Source of the DNA: Caballeronia megalochromosomata
Lineage (GTDB): Bacteria; Pseudomonadota; Gammaproteobacteria; Burkholderiales; Burkholderiaceae
Assembly (NCBI GenBank): GCA_001580565.1
Contig: LRBF01000233.1
Coordinates: forward strand, 26,853 to 90,852
Direction of reading: 5' to 3'
DNA: 64,000 nt
Position numbers and translations under genes: made by a program. Positions 1 through 9,863 of this stretch are shown piece by piece (the first letter of the stretch is position 1; each line of letters begins with the position of its first letter). The notes below the pieces were generated by a model that ran no database searches, was not told the origin of the DNA, and saw nothing but the letters and a program-made list of their open reading frames with translations.

Positions 1-1
1 G

Positions 2-802
2 AAACCCATTCCCAACGTGCTCACGATCGCCGGCTCCGACTCGGGCGGCGGCGCGGGCATCCAGGCCGACCTGAAAGCTTTCTCCGCGCTCGGCGCGTAC
101 GGCGCGAGCGTCATCACGGCGCTCACCGCGCAGAACACGCGCGGCGTCACGGCGGTTCATGCGCCGGAACCGGCGTTCATCACCGCGCAGCTCGACGCCG
201 TGTTCGACGATATCCGCATCGATGCCGTGAAGATCGGCATGCTGGCGAACGCGGGCATCGTGCGCGCAGTCGCCGATGCGCTGAAGCGCCATCGGCCGAA
301 GCACGTGGTGCTCGACACCGTGATGATCTCGAAGAGCCATCACGCACTGCTCGCGCCGGACGCGGTCGCCGCGCTGCGCGACGAATTGCTGCCGCTCGCG
401 ACGCTCGTTACGCCGAATCTGCCTGAAGCGGCCGCGCTGCTCGGTGTCGAAAGCGCCGCCGACGAAGACGCGATGGTCCGTCAGGGCGAAGCATTGCGTG
501 CGCTCGGCGCGCGGGCCGTGCTGATGAAAGGCGGCCATCTCGCGTCATCCGACAGTCCCGACTGGCTCATCGAGGCGAGCGGGTCGCTCAGACTCGGCGG
601 CGCGCGCGTGCCGCTCAAGAATACGCACGGCACGGGCTGCACGCTGTCGTCGGCGATCGCGGCGCTGATCCCTCAAACCGACGATCTCGCGAGCGCGACG
701 GCCGAAGCGAAGCGCTATCTGACGGGCGCGATCGAGGCGAGCGTGCGGCTCGACGTCGGTCATGGCGTCGGGCCGGTGCATCACTTCTATCGCTGGTGGT
801 GA
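2..802 (+). CDS. thiD: Hydroxymethylpyrimidine/phosphomethylpyrimidine kinase, 5' end outside window
   Basis: ThiD phosphorylates HMP and HMP-phosphate to HMP-diphosphate, the pyrimidine half of thiamine, in the cytoplasm. The N-terminal substrate motif TIAGSDSGGGAGIQAD and the C-terminal phosphate/anion-hole motif HGTGCTLSSA are both present. A GTG at position 17 could start the frame, but the frame stays open to the window edge (KPIPN precedes VLTIAGSDS), so the true start is probably just upstream and the gene is partial here. The stop codon abuts the last codon of the convergent DUF1853 gene with no gap, and no terminator lies between them. Confidence 0.93.
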   Translation, partial: KPIPNVLTIAGSDSGGGAGIQADLKAFSALGAYGASVITALTAQNTRGVTAVHAPEPAFITAQLDAVFDDIRIDAVKIGMLANAGIVRAVADALKRHRPKHVVLDTVMISKSHHALLAPDAVAALRDELLPLATLVTPNLPEAAALLGVESAADEDAMVRQGEALRALGARAVLMKGGHLASSDSPDWLIEASGSLRLGGARVPLKNTHGTGCTLSSAIAALIPQTDDLASATAEAKRYLTGAIEASVRLDVGHGVGPVHHFYRWW

Positions 803-1780
803 TCAGGGCGCCGCGGCGGCGAATGCGCGGGCGCGCTCGGGCCAGTCGTCCGGCACGATGAAACCGCGCGATTGCTCGGTCCATTCCCCCGCTTCGTCAC
901 GGGCATAAGCGGCGATCATCGTCGGCGCGGCGGTCGTTTCCAGGCGCGCGCGAATCGCCTCCGACTCCGCGATCAGGGTCGCGGCGGCGGCCGCATCGAG
1001 CCGTCGCGACGCGAGCCACGCCATGCGCGGCTGCACGACCCACGCGCGTTCATCGTCCGATCCGTTCGCCCGCGCCTCGCGCCATTCCGACGCCGTCAGC
1101 CACCAGCCGCGCAAATGACTCGCGCCGATCTCGGGCGCAGGCTCGACGTGCTCGTCCTCGACGCCGTGATAGAAGAGCCGTCCCTTGATGAACAACTGTG
1201 CGCGCCACGGCCCTGCGAAGCCGAGCGCGGCGAACTCGGCGCGCGAGGTCAGCGCGAGCTGATGCGTGACGAGCCGCGCGTGCTTCAGATCGAAGCGATC
1301 CTGCAGATTCGGCCCGACATAGTCCGACAGACGCACGGCGCTGGGCGCGTCGTCATCGCTGATATGCAGGTAGAACTTCACCGCCAGTTCCCAATGCAGC
1401 CGGACGCCGCTCGCCGATTCGAGCAGAAAATCGCATTCGCCGATGGTGCGCCGCTGTTGCCGCAACGGCACGTTCGCCGCGACGAGGCGCGCCGCGGGTC
1501 CGTGCGAGAGGAAGAAGCGGATGAGGCTCTCGGCGTAGATGCCCAGGCGCGTGAATTTGGGATCGCGGGCGTGATCGTGGAGCGGCTGCGGCGCGGCATC
1601 GAGCGTCTTGAGCCACGCGAGCGTCGCGTCGCGCTCGTGCGTCGAGGCGAACGGATGCGCCAGGGTAGCGTCGCCCTCGCGCAGCAGATCAGGGGCGAAA
1701 AGCAGCCAGGCGAGATCGCGAACGGTGACGTCGTCGAAACGATCGACGAGCCGCGTGAGTTCGCTCGCCTGGACCGCCAT
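803..1780 (-). CDS. DUF1853 family protein
   Basis: A protein of about 325 residues, recognised as DUF1853 from features such as DFLLES, LHWELAVKFYLH and YVGPNLQDRFDLK. Its function is not established. The acidic and lysine arrangement (CDFLLE, then WELAVKF about 20 residues on) looks like the core of PD-(D/E)XK nucleases, but this is only an inference. The start is the ATG at 1780, which overlaps the stop of the uracil-DNA glycosylase by one base (TGATG), suggesting translational coupling. It is the last gene of the tsaB-rimI-UDG run. The frame stays open upstream, but that region lies inside the glycosylase gene. Confidence 0.8.
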   Translation of the reverse strand: MAVQASELTRLVDRFDDVTVRDLAWLLFAPDLLREGDATLAHPFASTHERDATLAWLKTLDAAPQPLHDHARDPKFTRLGIYAESLIRFFLSHGPAARLVAANVPLRQQRRTIGECDFLLESASGVRLHWELAVKFYLHISDDDAPSAVRLSDYVGPNLQDRFDLKHARLVTHQLALTSRAEFAALGFAGPWRAQLFIKGRLFYHGVEDEHVEPAPEIGASHLRGWWLTASEWREARANGSDDERAWVVQPRMAWLASRRLDAAAAATLIAESEAIRARLETTAAPTMIAAYARDEAGEWTEQSRGFIVPDDWPERARAFAAAAP

Positions 1781-2688
1781 CAGAGCCCGCCCTTCTCTGC
1801 TCCTTGCTCGACGCCGAGCGCGGCGAGCGCCTCGCGGTACGTATTGCGCGCGAGACAGAGATCGGCCCACGCCTTCGACTTGTCCTGAAGGCTGCGCAGC
1901 AGATAAGCCGGGTGATAGGTGACGATGACCGGCACGCCGCGATATTCGTGCACGCGCGCGCGCATCGACGCGATGCTCGCTTCGTTCTTCAGGAGACTTT
2001 GCGCGGCGAAGCGCCCCATCGCGACGATGACCTTCGGCTTCACGAGCTCGACCTGCCGTTGCAGATACGGCTCGCAGCGCGCGACTTCATCGAGTTCGGG
2101 ATTGCGGTTGCCAGGCGGGCGGCACTTGATCACGTTCGCGATATACACATTCGACTCCCGCGACAGCGAGAGCGCGCGCAGCATGTTGTCGAGCAGCTTG
2201 CCTGCCTGGCCGACGAACGGCTCGCCTTGCTTGTCCTCGTTTTCGCCCGGCGCTTCGCCGATCAGCATCCAGTCCGCTTCGCGATCGCCGACGCCGAAAA
2301 CCGTGTTCGTGCGACGTTCGCACAGGCGGCAGCGCTCGCAGTTCGCGACGCGTTCGGCAAGCGCGTCCCAGTCGAGCGTATGGACGTCGTCCGGTGCTTC
2401 GACGAGGGCGGCTTCGGCGTGGACGGGTAGATCGTCGGTCCAGGGAAGATCGTCGTAGGCGTCGAGCGGCGGTACGTCGGACTCGGGCTGTGCGACGGGC
2501 GGCGGCGGCTCGGCGGGCTTCGGCTGCTGCCGCGTCTCGACCGGCTCCGGCGTCTCAGCCGTTTGCACGACTTGCACGGCGGCCGAACGTTCTTCCTCGC
2601 CCGGCGCCACGCTCACCATGCCGCGCCGGACCCAGACCGGCCCGATTCCCAGTTCCTCAATCAGCGATTCATCGAGCGCCATGCGCAC
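1780..2688 (-). CDS. Uracil-DNA glycosylase, family 4 (iron-sulfur type)
   Basis: Removes uracil from DNA to start base excision repair. The first ~120 residues are a Pro/Glu-rich, low-complexity extension. The catalytic domain begins at the cysteine pair CERCRLCERR and holds the family-4 motif GEAPGENEDKQGEPFVGQAG; the paired Cys residues there and the later Cys (IKCRPPGNRNP, ARCEPYL) fit the [4Fe-4S] ligands of this family. The C-terminal YHPAYLLR motif is the DNA-intercalation loop region. The start overlaps the end of rimI by 20 bases and the end touches the DUF1853 gene, so the gene sits inside a tight operon. A second ATG two codons in is also possible. Confidence 0.9.
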   Translation of the reverse strand: MRMALDESLIEELGIGPVWVRRGMVSVAPGEEERSAAVQVVQTAETPEPVETRQQPKPAEPPPPVAQPESDVPPLDAYDDLPWTDDLPVHAEAALVEAPDDVHTLDWDALAERVANCERCRLCERRTNTVFGVGDREADWMLIGEAPGENEDKQGEPFVGQAGKLLDNMLRALSLSRESNVYIANVIKCRPPGNRNPELDEVARCEPYLQRQVELVKPKVIVAMGRFAAQSLLKNEASIASMRARVHEYRGVPVIVTYHPAYLLRSLQDKSKAWADLCLARNTYREALAALGVEQGAEKGGL

Positions 2689-3163
2689 TCTCCTTCGAAA
2701 ACGACAGACGCATGACGATTGCGTCCTCGCGCGAGCGATGCCGCGCGGGGTAATAGTTTTTGCGCCGCCCGATGGCCGTGAAGCCGAAGCGCTCGTAAAG
2801 CTGGATCGCGCGCGGATTGGACGGCCGCACTTCGAGCAGCACGCCGTCGAGCTTCTCCGTGCGCGTGATGCGCACCGCCTCGCGCAGCAGCGTGAGACCC
2901 GCGCCCGCGTGCTGTGCCGCCGGCGCGACGCACAGGTTGAGCAAATGCATCTCGTCGACGACGGGCATCAGCACGCAGTAGCCGATCAGCGTGCCGGTCA
3001 CATGACGCAGGCACACGCCGTAATAGCCGTTGCGCAGCGAATCCTGGAAATTGCCGCGGCTCCAGGGGAACTCGTAGGCGAGCTTTTCGACCGCGGCGAC
3101 TTCGTCGAGGTCGGTTTCGGTCATCGGCGTGAGATACCGATCAGCCAGCAGCACGCCGCTCAC
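2669..3163 (-). CDS. rimI: Ribosomal protein S18-alanine N-acetyltransferase
   Basis: A GNAT acetyltransferase of 164 residues; RimI acetylates the N-terminal alanine of ribosomal protein S18. The family pattern is visible: an N-terminal MTETDLDEVAAVEKLAYEFPWSRGNF, the acetyl-CoA-binding strand and loop around QHAGAGLTLL (an A-x-G-x-G variant of the usual RRRGVG type), and the C-terminal EVRPSNPRAIQLYERFGF motif. The start ATG overlaps the tsaB stop by four bases (ATGA). The tsaB-rimI adjacency is common in proteobacteria and supports the call. Confidence 0.92.
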   Translation of the reverse strand: MSGVLLADRYLTPMTETDLDEVAAVEKLAYEFPWSRGNFQDSLRNGYYGVCLRHVTGTLIGYCVLMPVVDEMHLLNLCVAPAAQHAGAGLTLLREAVRITRTEKLDGVLLEVRPSNPRAIQLYERFGFTAIGRRKNYYPARHRSREDAIVMRLSFSKESAHGAR

Positions 3164-3939
3164 CGAAGCGCCTCCTCTCGGGCCTGCATGCGCTCCGCCG
3201 TGGTCTGCGCGACCTTGTCCCGCACGTATTCCGGCGCGGCGTGCTCGGGCGCGACCGTGCGGCCCGCACGCAACGCCCGCAAGCCGATGAGCGCGACCGG
3301 CAACGCATGCGGCAACGCTTCACGATCGACATGCGCGGCGGCGGCCAGCGCCGGCAGGCGATCGCCAAACGCCGCGGCGGCATTGCCGGCGAGTGCGAAC
3401 GGGACGTCCGGCAGCGGCAGCGCGCCCGGCGCATCGAGCGCGGCCGGGTGCAGCGTGCGCCATTCGCCGGCGGCGGCATCGAATTCGAAGTCGGCCCAAT
3501 AGACCTCGTCCATGCGGGCATCGAGCGCCGCGAGCACGCGCGGCGGGATCGACGGATCATGCAGGCGCGCGCCTTCCGCGCATGCGAGCAGCGTGCTCAC
3601 GGGCACGGCCGGCACACTGAGGCCGAACGCCAGCCCTTGTGCGACGCCGGTGGCCGTGCGCAGGCCGGTGAACGAGCCGGGGCCCGCGCCGAATGCGATC
3701 GCGGCGCAATCGGCGAGCGTCAGGCCGGCGTCATCGAAAAGCTCGCGCACGGCGGGCAAAAGACGCGTGCTCGACACGGCGCCGGTCGCCTCGTGGCGGA
3801 ACCAGACGTGCGTGTCGCCGTTCGTGTACTGAGGCGCGGCGGCGGACTGAGTGGAAGCGAAAGCGCTGTCGGCGAGCAGGAGCGCGACGGAGCAAAACTC
3901 TGTCGACGTGTCGAGGGCGAGCAAAACGGTGCGTGTCAT
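3160..3939 (-). CDS. tsaB: tRNA threonylcarbamoyladenosine biosynthesis protein TsaB
   Basis: A 259-residue protein of the ASKHA fold that partners TsaD, TsaE and TsaC to make t6A37 in ANN-decoding tRNAs. The N-terminal LALDTSTEFCSVALL is the phosphate-1 motif, and FGAGPGSFTGLRTATGVAQGLAFGL is the diagnostic TsaB/TsaD signature. The frame extends far upstream, but the start is the ATG at 3939, where homology begins (MTRTVLLALDTS). It is the first gene of the minus-strand run with rimI, UDG and DUF1853, and diverges from the ACBP gene across a 171-bp gap that should hold both promoters. Confidence 0.93.
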   Translation of the reverse strand: MTRTVLLALDTSTEFCSVALLLADSAFASTQSAAAPQYTNGDTHVWFRHEATGAVSSTRLLPAVRELFDDAGLTLADCAAIAFGAGPGSFTGLRTATGVAQGLAFGLSVPAVPVSTLLACAEGARLHDPSIPPRVLAALDARMDEVYWADFEFDAAAGEWRTLHPAALDAPGALPLPDVPFALAGNAAAAFGDRLPALAAAAHVDREALPHALPVALIGLRALRAGRTVAPEHAAPEYVRDKVAQTTAERMQAREEALR

Positions 3940-4110
3940 AGCCGGTATTGTAATGCGGGACACGCGCCGCATTCGCGCGTTTGCGCGCCACGCGCGGGCG
4001 CTCCCGTAGCGTGTCTGGAAGGTGTCCTCGGTTGGAGGAAAGCCTCGAGCAGTCTCGCGCGCCTCGCTTGCTAAGATCGTCCGTCCTATCCCGACACGAA
4101 CGGAGAACGC

Positions 4111-4380
4111 ATGACCGACATCGACCAGCAGTTCGCTCAGGCCCAGGCCGACGTGACCCAATTGCCCGAGCGCCCAGGCAACCTGACGCTGTTGCGTCTC
4201 TACGCGCTTTTCAAACAGGCGAGCGTCGGCGATGTGCAAGGTGACAAGCCGGGTTTCACCGACATCGCTGGAAAGTACAAATACGAGGCGTGGGCCGCGC
4301 TCGCGGGCACGAGCGCGGATGAAGCGAAGGCGCGCTATGTCGAACTCGTCGATTCGCTCACGCGGGGCGAAGCGGCCTGA
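4111..4380 (+). CDS. Acyl-CoA-binding protein
   Basis: An 89-residue ACBP, a small four-helix cytosolic protein that binds long-chain acyl-CoA esters. Family landmarks are LTLLRLYALFKQASVGDV (helix 2, with the conserved Tyr and Lys), GKYKYEAWAALAG (the conserved K-Y-x-A-W stretch that contacts CoA), and the terminal ARYVELVDSL. A ribosome-binding site (CGGAGAACGC) sits directly before the ATG. It is a stand-alone gene; ACBPs are sporadic in bacteria but common in Burkholderia relatives. Confidence 0.92.
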   Translation: MTDIDQQFAQAQADVTQLPERPGNLTLLRLYALFKQASVGDVQGDKPGFTDIAGKYKYEAWAALAGTSADEAKARYVELVDSLTRGEAA

Positions 4381-4839
4381 AGGCTTGCGGATCCGGCCCG
4401 CGCCGTTCAAATGCCCGGTAATGGCGCGGCCGTGCTTCAAAATGTGGCGCACTGCAGCAAACTCAGATATACTAGCGGTTAGCGCTCGACTGCGGGTTGC
4501 CTGCTTTTCGGCAAAGCCTCGCGCAGCAAGGCGCTTCGTAGCGTTTCGCCCCAATCCAGTTTAGAAACTGTCCCCTCCCTGCTAGGCCGTTGCGCGGTTT
4601 TATTGCGCGCAGTATGTTTCGCGGCCCGTCATGCATCAGGCTGACGTCAGCGCCCGTCGTTCTCTGTGGAACGATCGAGCCTGCCGTATCCGATACAGCT
4701 TCTAACAAACATGCTCGCCGCACGTTCGCGCGAGCAGCCCCCGTTTTTCGATTTGCTCGCTGTTTCTTCGCTCGCTGAATCCAACGACTTGGGTATGCCG
4801 ATTGGCGCCGACGCCTTATTCCTCGTTTCAAGGATCGAC
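4381..4839. other. 459-bp gap: long leader of the DEAD-box helicase gene
   Basis: No convincing gene is seen. In-frame codons upstream of the helicase start are open as far as 4666 but lack homology and a good ribosome-binding site. The gap carries a likely promoter at 4445-4473, which leaves a transcribed leader of about 360 nt before the ATG at 4840. Confidence 0.5.
4445..4473 (+). promoter_or_regulatory. Candidate sigma70 promoter of the helicase gene
   Basis: A good -10 hexamer TATACT lies at 4468-4473, with a weak -35 (TGGCGC, 4445-4450) at 17-bp spacing. Start of transcription would be near 4480. This is a reading of the sequence by eye only. Confidence 0.45.
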
Positions 4840-6465
4840 ATGACTTCGAGCTTCACCGCTAGCCCGTTGGACAATCTCGCAGCAAACATCGGCATCACCC
4901 CCTCGACCGACACCCCGGCAATCGACGCACCTGCCGAGAAGCCCGCCGGCCCCAGTTTCGAATCGCTCGGCCTGTGCGCCGAGATTGTGTCCGCGCTGAC
5001 CGGCGCGGGCTACCAGACCCCGACGCCCGTGCAGCAGCGCGCGATTCCCGCCGCGCTCGCCGGACGCGACCTGCTCGTTTCCAGCCCGACCGGTTCGGGC
5101 AAGACGGCGGCGTTCATGCTGCCGGCCATCGAAAAATTCTCGCAACTGCAAAAGCAGGAAGCGCAGCAGCCGCGCGAACCGCGTGATCCGAACGGCCGCA
5201 GCCGCCGTCCGCAGCCGGTCGCACGTCCGCGCCTGCTCGTGCTCACGCCGACGCGCGAACTCGCGATGCAGGTTTCCACCGCCGCGACCACGTACGGCAA
5301 GCATCTGCGCCGTCTGCGCACCGTCAGCATTCTCGGCGGTGTCGCGTATGGCCAGCAGTTGATGCTGCTCGCAAAGAACCCCGAGATTCTCGTCGCGACG
5401 CCGGGACGTCTGATCGATCACCTCGAACGCGGCCGTATCGATCTGGCGAACCTGGACATGCTCGTGCTCGACGAAGCCGACCGCATGCTCGACATGGGCT
5501 TTATCGAAGACATCGAACGCATCGTCGACGCGACGCCGGCCACGCGCCAGACGCTGCTCTTCTCCGCGACCATCGACAGCAAGATCACGTCGCTGACCGG
5601 GCGCCTCCTGAAGGATCCGGAGCGCATCGAGATCGTGCAGAAGCTCGAAGCGAACGGCAACATCGCGCAGACCGTGCATTACGTCGATGACCGCGATCAC
5701 AAGGATCGTCTGCTCGATCACCTGCTGCGCGACGAAGGCCTCGATCAGGCGATCGTCTTCACGGCGACCAAGAGCGACGCGGATCTCATCGCCAATCGTC
5801 TCGCCGACGCGGGCTTCGAGTCCGCCGCACTGCACGGCGACCTGCCGCAAGGCGCGCGCAATCGCACGATCCGCGCGCTGCGCGAGCGCCGTGTGCGCGT
5901 GCTGGTCGCGACCGATGTCGCCGCGCGCGGCATCGACATTCCGGGCATCACGCACGTCTTCAATTACGACCTGCCGAAGTTCGCGGAAGACTACGTGCAC
6001 CGTATCGGCCGTACCGGTCGTGCTGGCCGCAGCGGCACGGCGGTGAGCCTCGTGCACTACGCCGAAATGGGTGCGCTCAAGCGCATCGAGCGTTTCGTGC
6101 GCAATCCGCTGCCGGTGAACGTCGTCGTGGGCTTCGAGCCGCGCAAGGCGCCGCCGAAGGGCGGTTTCGGCGGCGGTCGTGGCCGTCCGGCCGGCAACGG
6201 CGGCGGTCGTCGTTTCGGCAGCGGCGGCGGTAACGGCGGCAGCAGCAGCGGTCGCGGCTACGGTCCGGGCAACGCGGGCGGCTACGGCAACAAGTCGACG
6301 GCCGGTGCGCGCGAAGGCGGCTTCCGTGACGGCGGCGGTTATCGTGGCGGCAACAGCGAAGGCGGCTATCGCGGCGGCAACCGTGGCGAAGGCGGCTTCG
6401 GCTCGCGCGACGGCTACAGCGCACGCCGCAACGACGGCCCGCGCGCACCGCGCCGCGGCAGCTAA
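4840..6465 (+). CDS. DEAD-box ATP-dependent RNA helicase, RhlE-like
   Basis: A 541-residue RNA helicase. In order it has the Q motif (FESLGL...GYQTPTPVQQRAIP), motif I SSPTGSGKTAAF, Ia TPTRELAMQ, Ib TPGR, II LVLDEADRMLDMGF, III LFSATI, then domain 2 with IVFTATK, ATDVAARGIDI (V) and HRIGRTGRAGRSG (VI). The last ~100 residues are a Gly/Arg/Asn-rich tail of RGG and GGY type, a flexible RNA-binding extension. The start at 4840 is preceded by AAGGATCGAC; the frame is open further up without support. Such helicases unwind structured RNA in ribosome assembly and cold adaptation. A strong terminator follows. Confidence 0.92.
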   Translation: MTSSFTASPLDNLAANIGITPSTDTPAIDAPAEKPAGPSFESLGLCAEIVSALTGAGYQTPTPVQQRAIPAALAGRDLLVSSPTGSGKTAAFMLPAIEKFSQLQKQEAQQPREPRDPNGRSRRPQPVARPRLLVLTPTRELAMQVSTAATTYGKHLRRLRTVSILGGVAYGQQLMLLAKNPEILVATPGRLIDHLERGRIDLANLDMLVLDEADRMLDMGFIEDIERIVDATPATRQTLLFSATIDSKITSLTGRLLKDPERIEIVQKLEANGNIAQTVHYVDDRDHKDRLLDHLLRDEGLDQAIVFTATKSDADLIANRLADAGFESAALHGDLPQGARNRTIRALRERRVRVLVATDVAARGIDIPGITHVFNYDLPKFAEDYVHRIGRTGRAGRSGTAVSLVHYAEMGALKRIERFVRNPLPVNVVVGFEPRKAPPKGGFGGGRGRPAGNGGGRRFGSGGGNGGSSSGRGYGPGNAGGYGNKSTAGAREGGFRDGGGYRGGNSEGGYRGGNRGEGGFGSRDGYSARRNDGPRAPRRGS

Positions 6466-6474
6466 GTGTGATCA

Positions 6475-6542
6475 GGAAACGGCGTCTGCGCCGTTTCCCC
6501 TCGCGATCAAAAAACCGATGCCTCGTGCATCGGTTTTTTTTC
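6475..6542 (+). terminator. Double hairpin terminator after the helicase gene
   Basis: Hairpin 1 is GGAAACGGCG/CGCCGTTTCC (6475-6498). Hairpin 2 is CCGATGC/GCATCGG (6515-6533), flanked by an A run and followed by nine T residues (6534-6542), a textbook intrinsic terminator that can work on both strands. Confidence 0.85.
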
Positions 6543-6575
6543 GTCCCGTCGCCATATTTCACGATGCGCAATACC

Positions 6576-6592
6576 CTTTTGCGTCGCAAAAG
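6576..6592. promoter_or_regulatory. Palindrome 1 upstream of aceA
   Basis: CTTTTGCGTCGCAAAAG is a perfect inverted repeat with 8-bp arms around a single T. TTTGC/GCAAA half-sites are typical of ScfR/RamB-type regulators that control glyoxylate and acyl-CoA genes in other bacteria. The match here is an inference. Confidence 0.45.
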
Positions 6593-6646
6593 ATGTGCTG
6601 CGCGGCACAAATACGTCCGTTGCAAGATAGAAAAAGGCATTCCGCA

Positions 6647-6666
6647 ATACGATATGTCTATCGTAT
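6647..6666. promoter_or_regulatory. Palindrome 2 upstream of aceA
   Basis: ATACGATATGTCTATCGTAT has perfect 8-bp arms (ATACGATA/TATCGTAT) around TGTC and lies 135 bp before the aceA start. It sits in a distinctly AT-rich stretch likely to contain the promoter. The regulator is unknown. Confidence 0.45.
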
Positions 6667-6742
6667 CTTATTGAATCATATCGATTAAATTTATCTGAAA
6701 AACGCCCTTCGAGGGGTGTCATGGCGCGCTGCGTTTGCCTAG

Positions 6743-6758
6743 ACTCTTATATAAGAGT
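6743..6758. promoter_or_regulatory. Palindrome 3 upstream of aceA
   Basis: ACTCTTATATAAGAGT is a perfect 16-bp palindrome only 43 bp before the aceA ATG, where a repressor would block transcription or early elongation. Its TCTTATATAAGA core resembles operators of GntR-family regulators, by pattern only. Confidence 0.5.
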
Positions 6759-6801
6759 TATCGATTCACTATTCGTCGTTCCAGTCTCAGGGAGAAACGC
6801 T

Positions 6802-8109
<1,308 letters not shown>

Positions 8110-8154
8110 TACCGCAGCAGACAGGTTGAATCAGGGAGAGCGGTGAAAAAAGAA

Positions 8155-8231
8155 GCGGCGGCCGTGGCGCATGTAGTGATGCGTCGCGGCCGCCGCTCAA
8201 ACGAAAGCGCATCGCGTGTGCTTTCGTTTGA
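8155..8231. terminator. Convergent terminator region between aceA and the uspA-type gene
   Basis: Two stem-loops lie back to back. One has arms GCGGCGGCCG/CGGCCGCCGC (8155-8164 and 8187-8196); the other has TCAAACGAAAGC/GCTTTCGTTTGA (8197-8208 and 8220-8231). Neither has a long T run, so termination strength is uncertain, but the position between converging genes fits. Confidence 0.6.
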
Positions 8232-8235
8232 CGGA

Positions 8236-8670
8236 TCAGCGGTAAACGATGACCGGAATCTTCGTATGCGTCAGCACGCGCTGCGTTTCGCTGCCGATAA
8301 GCAAGCTTCCGAGTCCGCGGCGTCCGTGCGATGCCATCAGAATCACGTCGCAGCCGTTTTGCTCCGCCGCCTCGATGATGCCGATATACGGCGCGGCATC
8401 GATGCTCGTCACGCTCGTGCAGGGCACGCCGGCGCTCTCGGCGGCGCGCTCGACCGCGCGCAGGTGCTCGCGCGCTTCGTTCTCGGCGCGGGCGTGGAAG
8501 TCGTCGGGCGGCTCGACGGCGACATCGGCGAAAGGTGAATACGGATATTGCGGCAGGCACGCGTAAGCCGTGATGCGCGCGCCGACCGATTGCGCGAGAT
8601 CGATCGCGCCGTCGATGGCCTTTTGCGATAGCTCTGAGCCATCGGTCGGCACGAGAATGTGTTTGAACAT
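8236..8670 (-). CDS. Universal stress protein, UspA family
   Basis: A 144-residue single-domain Usp protein. It starts MFKHILVPTDGSELSQKAI and carries the ATP-binding pattern near the C terminus: ILMASHGRRGLGSLLIGSETQRVLTHTKIPVIVYR, which fits the G-x2-G-x9-G-(S/T) motif (G-R-R-G-L-G-S). Members help cells survive stress by unclear means. The start at 8670 has GGAGGACGCC directly upstream. It converges on aceA, and a hairpin terminator separates them. Confidence 0.92.
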   Translation of the reverse strand: MFKHILVPTDGSELSQKAIDGAIDLAQSVGARITAYACLPQYPYSPFADVAVEPPDDFHARAENEAREHLRAVERAAESAGVPCTSVTSIDAAPYIGIIEAAEQNGCDVILMASHGRRGLGSLLIGSETQRVLTHTKIPVIVYR

Positions 8671-8822
8671 GGCGTCCTCCCCGTTACGTGTGGGTGCGTG
8701 GTTCCATTGTAGTAACGGGGATGCGGACGAAGAAAGTTTCGGCGCTTTTGCGTGACGAAGTGCCGCGTAGACGCGCGACGTTTCATCCGGGCAGCCGTAT
8801 AGGAATCCGAAATTTCCAGGTC

Positions 8823-9725
8823 TTACCCCCAATACCCCGTCGCGTTATACGTATGCTTGAGCAGATCGAGAAACAATCGCACGCGCAACGGCAAATGCCT
8901 TCGTTGCGGAAACACCGCGTGAATGCCGATCGGCGGCGCGGCGAACGCATCCAGCACGCTCACGAGACGCCCCGCGCCGATGTCCTCGCCGACCTCCCAC
9001 CACGAGCGCCACGCGAGGCCACGGCCTTCGAGACACCATTCATGCAGCACCGCGCCGTCCGAGCACTCCATCGTGCCGGACACCTTGATCGTCACGACCT
9101 TGCCGTCCTGCCCAAACACCCAGCCGCGCTGCTGATTCGCCGACGCACCGAGCGCGAGACAGTTGTGATGCGCGAGCGCGGCGAGATCGGCGGGCTCGCC
9201 GCGCTTCGCGAGATAGTCCGGCGACGCGACGCACACGCGCCGGTTCTCCCCGAGCTTGAGCGACACGAGCGACGAATCTGGCAGTTCGCCCAGACGCACC
9301 GCGCAGTCGAAGCCTTCGTTGACGAGATCGACCATGCGGTCGGTCAGATCGAGACTCACGGACACATCCGGATGCAGCGTCGTGAATTTCGGCACGAGCG
9401 ACGCGACGTGACGCCGCCCGAAGCCCGCCGGCGCCGAGACGCGCAAATGCCCGCTCGCCTTCACGCCGCCCGCCGACACGCTCGCCTCCGCGTTCTGCAT
9501 GTCGTTGATGATGCGCTGGCAGTCCTCGAGAAACGCGGAGCCCTCGAAGGTGAGCGTGATCTTGCGCGTCGTGCGCACGAGCAGCTTCACGCCGAGCCGC
9601 TCCTCGAGCGCATCGAGCCTGCGCCCGATGACCGCCGGCGCGATGCCCTCCGCCTGCGCCGCCGCCGACAGGCTGCCCTTCGCCGCGACCGAGGCAAAGG
9701 TCTCTATCTGCTTGAATCGATCCAT
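8823..9725 (-). CDS. LysR-family transcriptional regulator
   Basis: A 300-residue LysR protein. The N-terminal winged HTH is MDRFKQIETFASVAAKGSLSAAAQAEGI...RRLDALEERLGVKLLVRTTRKITLTFEG, followed by a two-lobed inducer-binding domain (GHLRVSAPAGFGRRHVASLVP, FDCAVRLGELPDSSLVS). It diverges from the haloacid dehalogenase/malate synthase genes, so it most likely controls them, as LysR proteins usually act on the neighbouring divergent promoter. The ligand is unknown. Confidence 0.93.
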   Translation of the reverse strand: MDRFKQIETFASVAAKGSLSAAAQAEGIAPAVIGRRLDALEERLGVKLLVRTTRKITLTFEGSAFLEDCQRIINDMQNAEASVSAGGVKASGHLRVSAPAGFGRRHVASLVPKFTTLHPDVSVSLDLTDRMVDLVNEGFDCAVRLGELPDSSLVSLKLGENRRVCVASPDYLAKRGEPADLAALAHHNCLALGASANQQRGWVFGQDGKVVTIKVSGTMECSDGAVLHEWCLEGRGLAWRSWWEVGEDIGAGRLVSVLDAFAAPPIGIHAVFPQRRHLPLRVRLFLDLLKHTYNATGYWG

Positions 9726-9785
9726 GCGTGTTCGTCGTCAATGGTGGCACTCGCGCACAGATTAGGTAAGTAAAAGTAAAAGATC

Positions 9786-9816
9786 AAGTGATGCTGCGGT
9801 GCTTTTTCCATCACTT
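9786..9816. promoter_or_regulatory. Inverted repeat in the LysR/dehalogenase divergent promoter
   Basis: Arms AAGTGATG (9786-9793) and CATCACTT (9809-9816) are separated by 15 bp within the 138-bp divergent gap. This is a plausible binding site for the adjacent LysR regulator. Confidence 0.4.
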
Positions 9817-9863
9817 AGATCACGAATACAATCGATCCCGACCTCTAAACGGAGCGCACGGCT

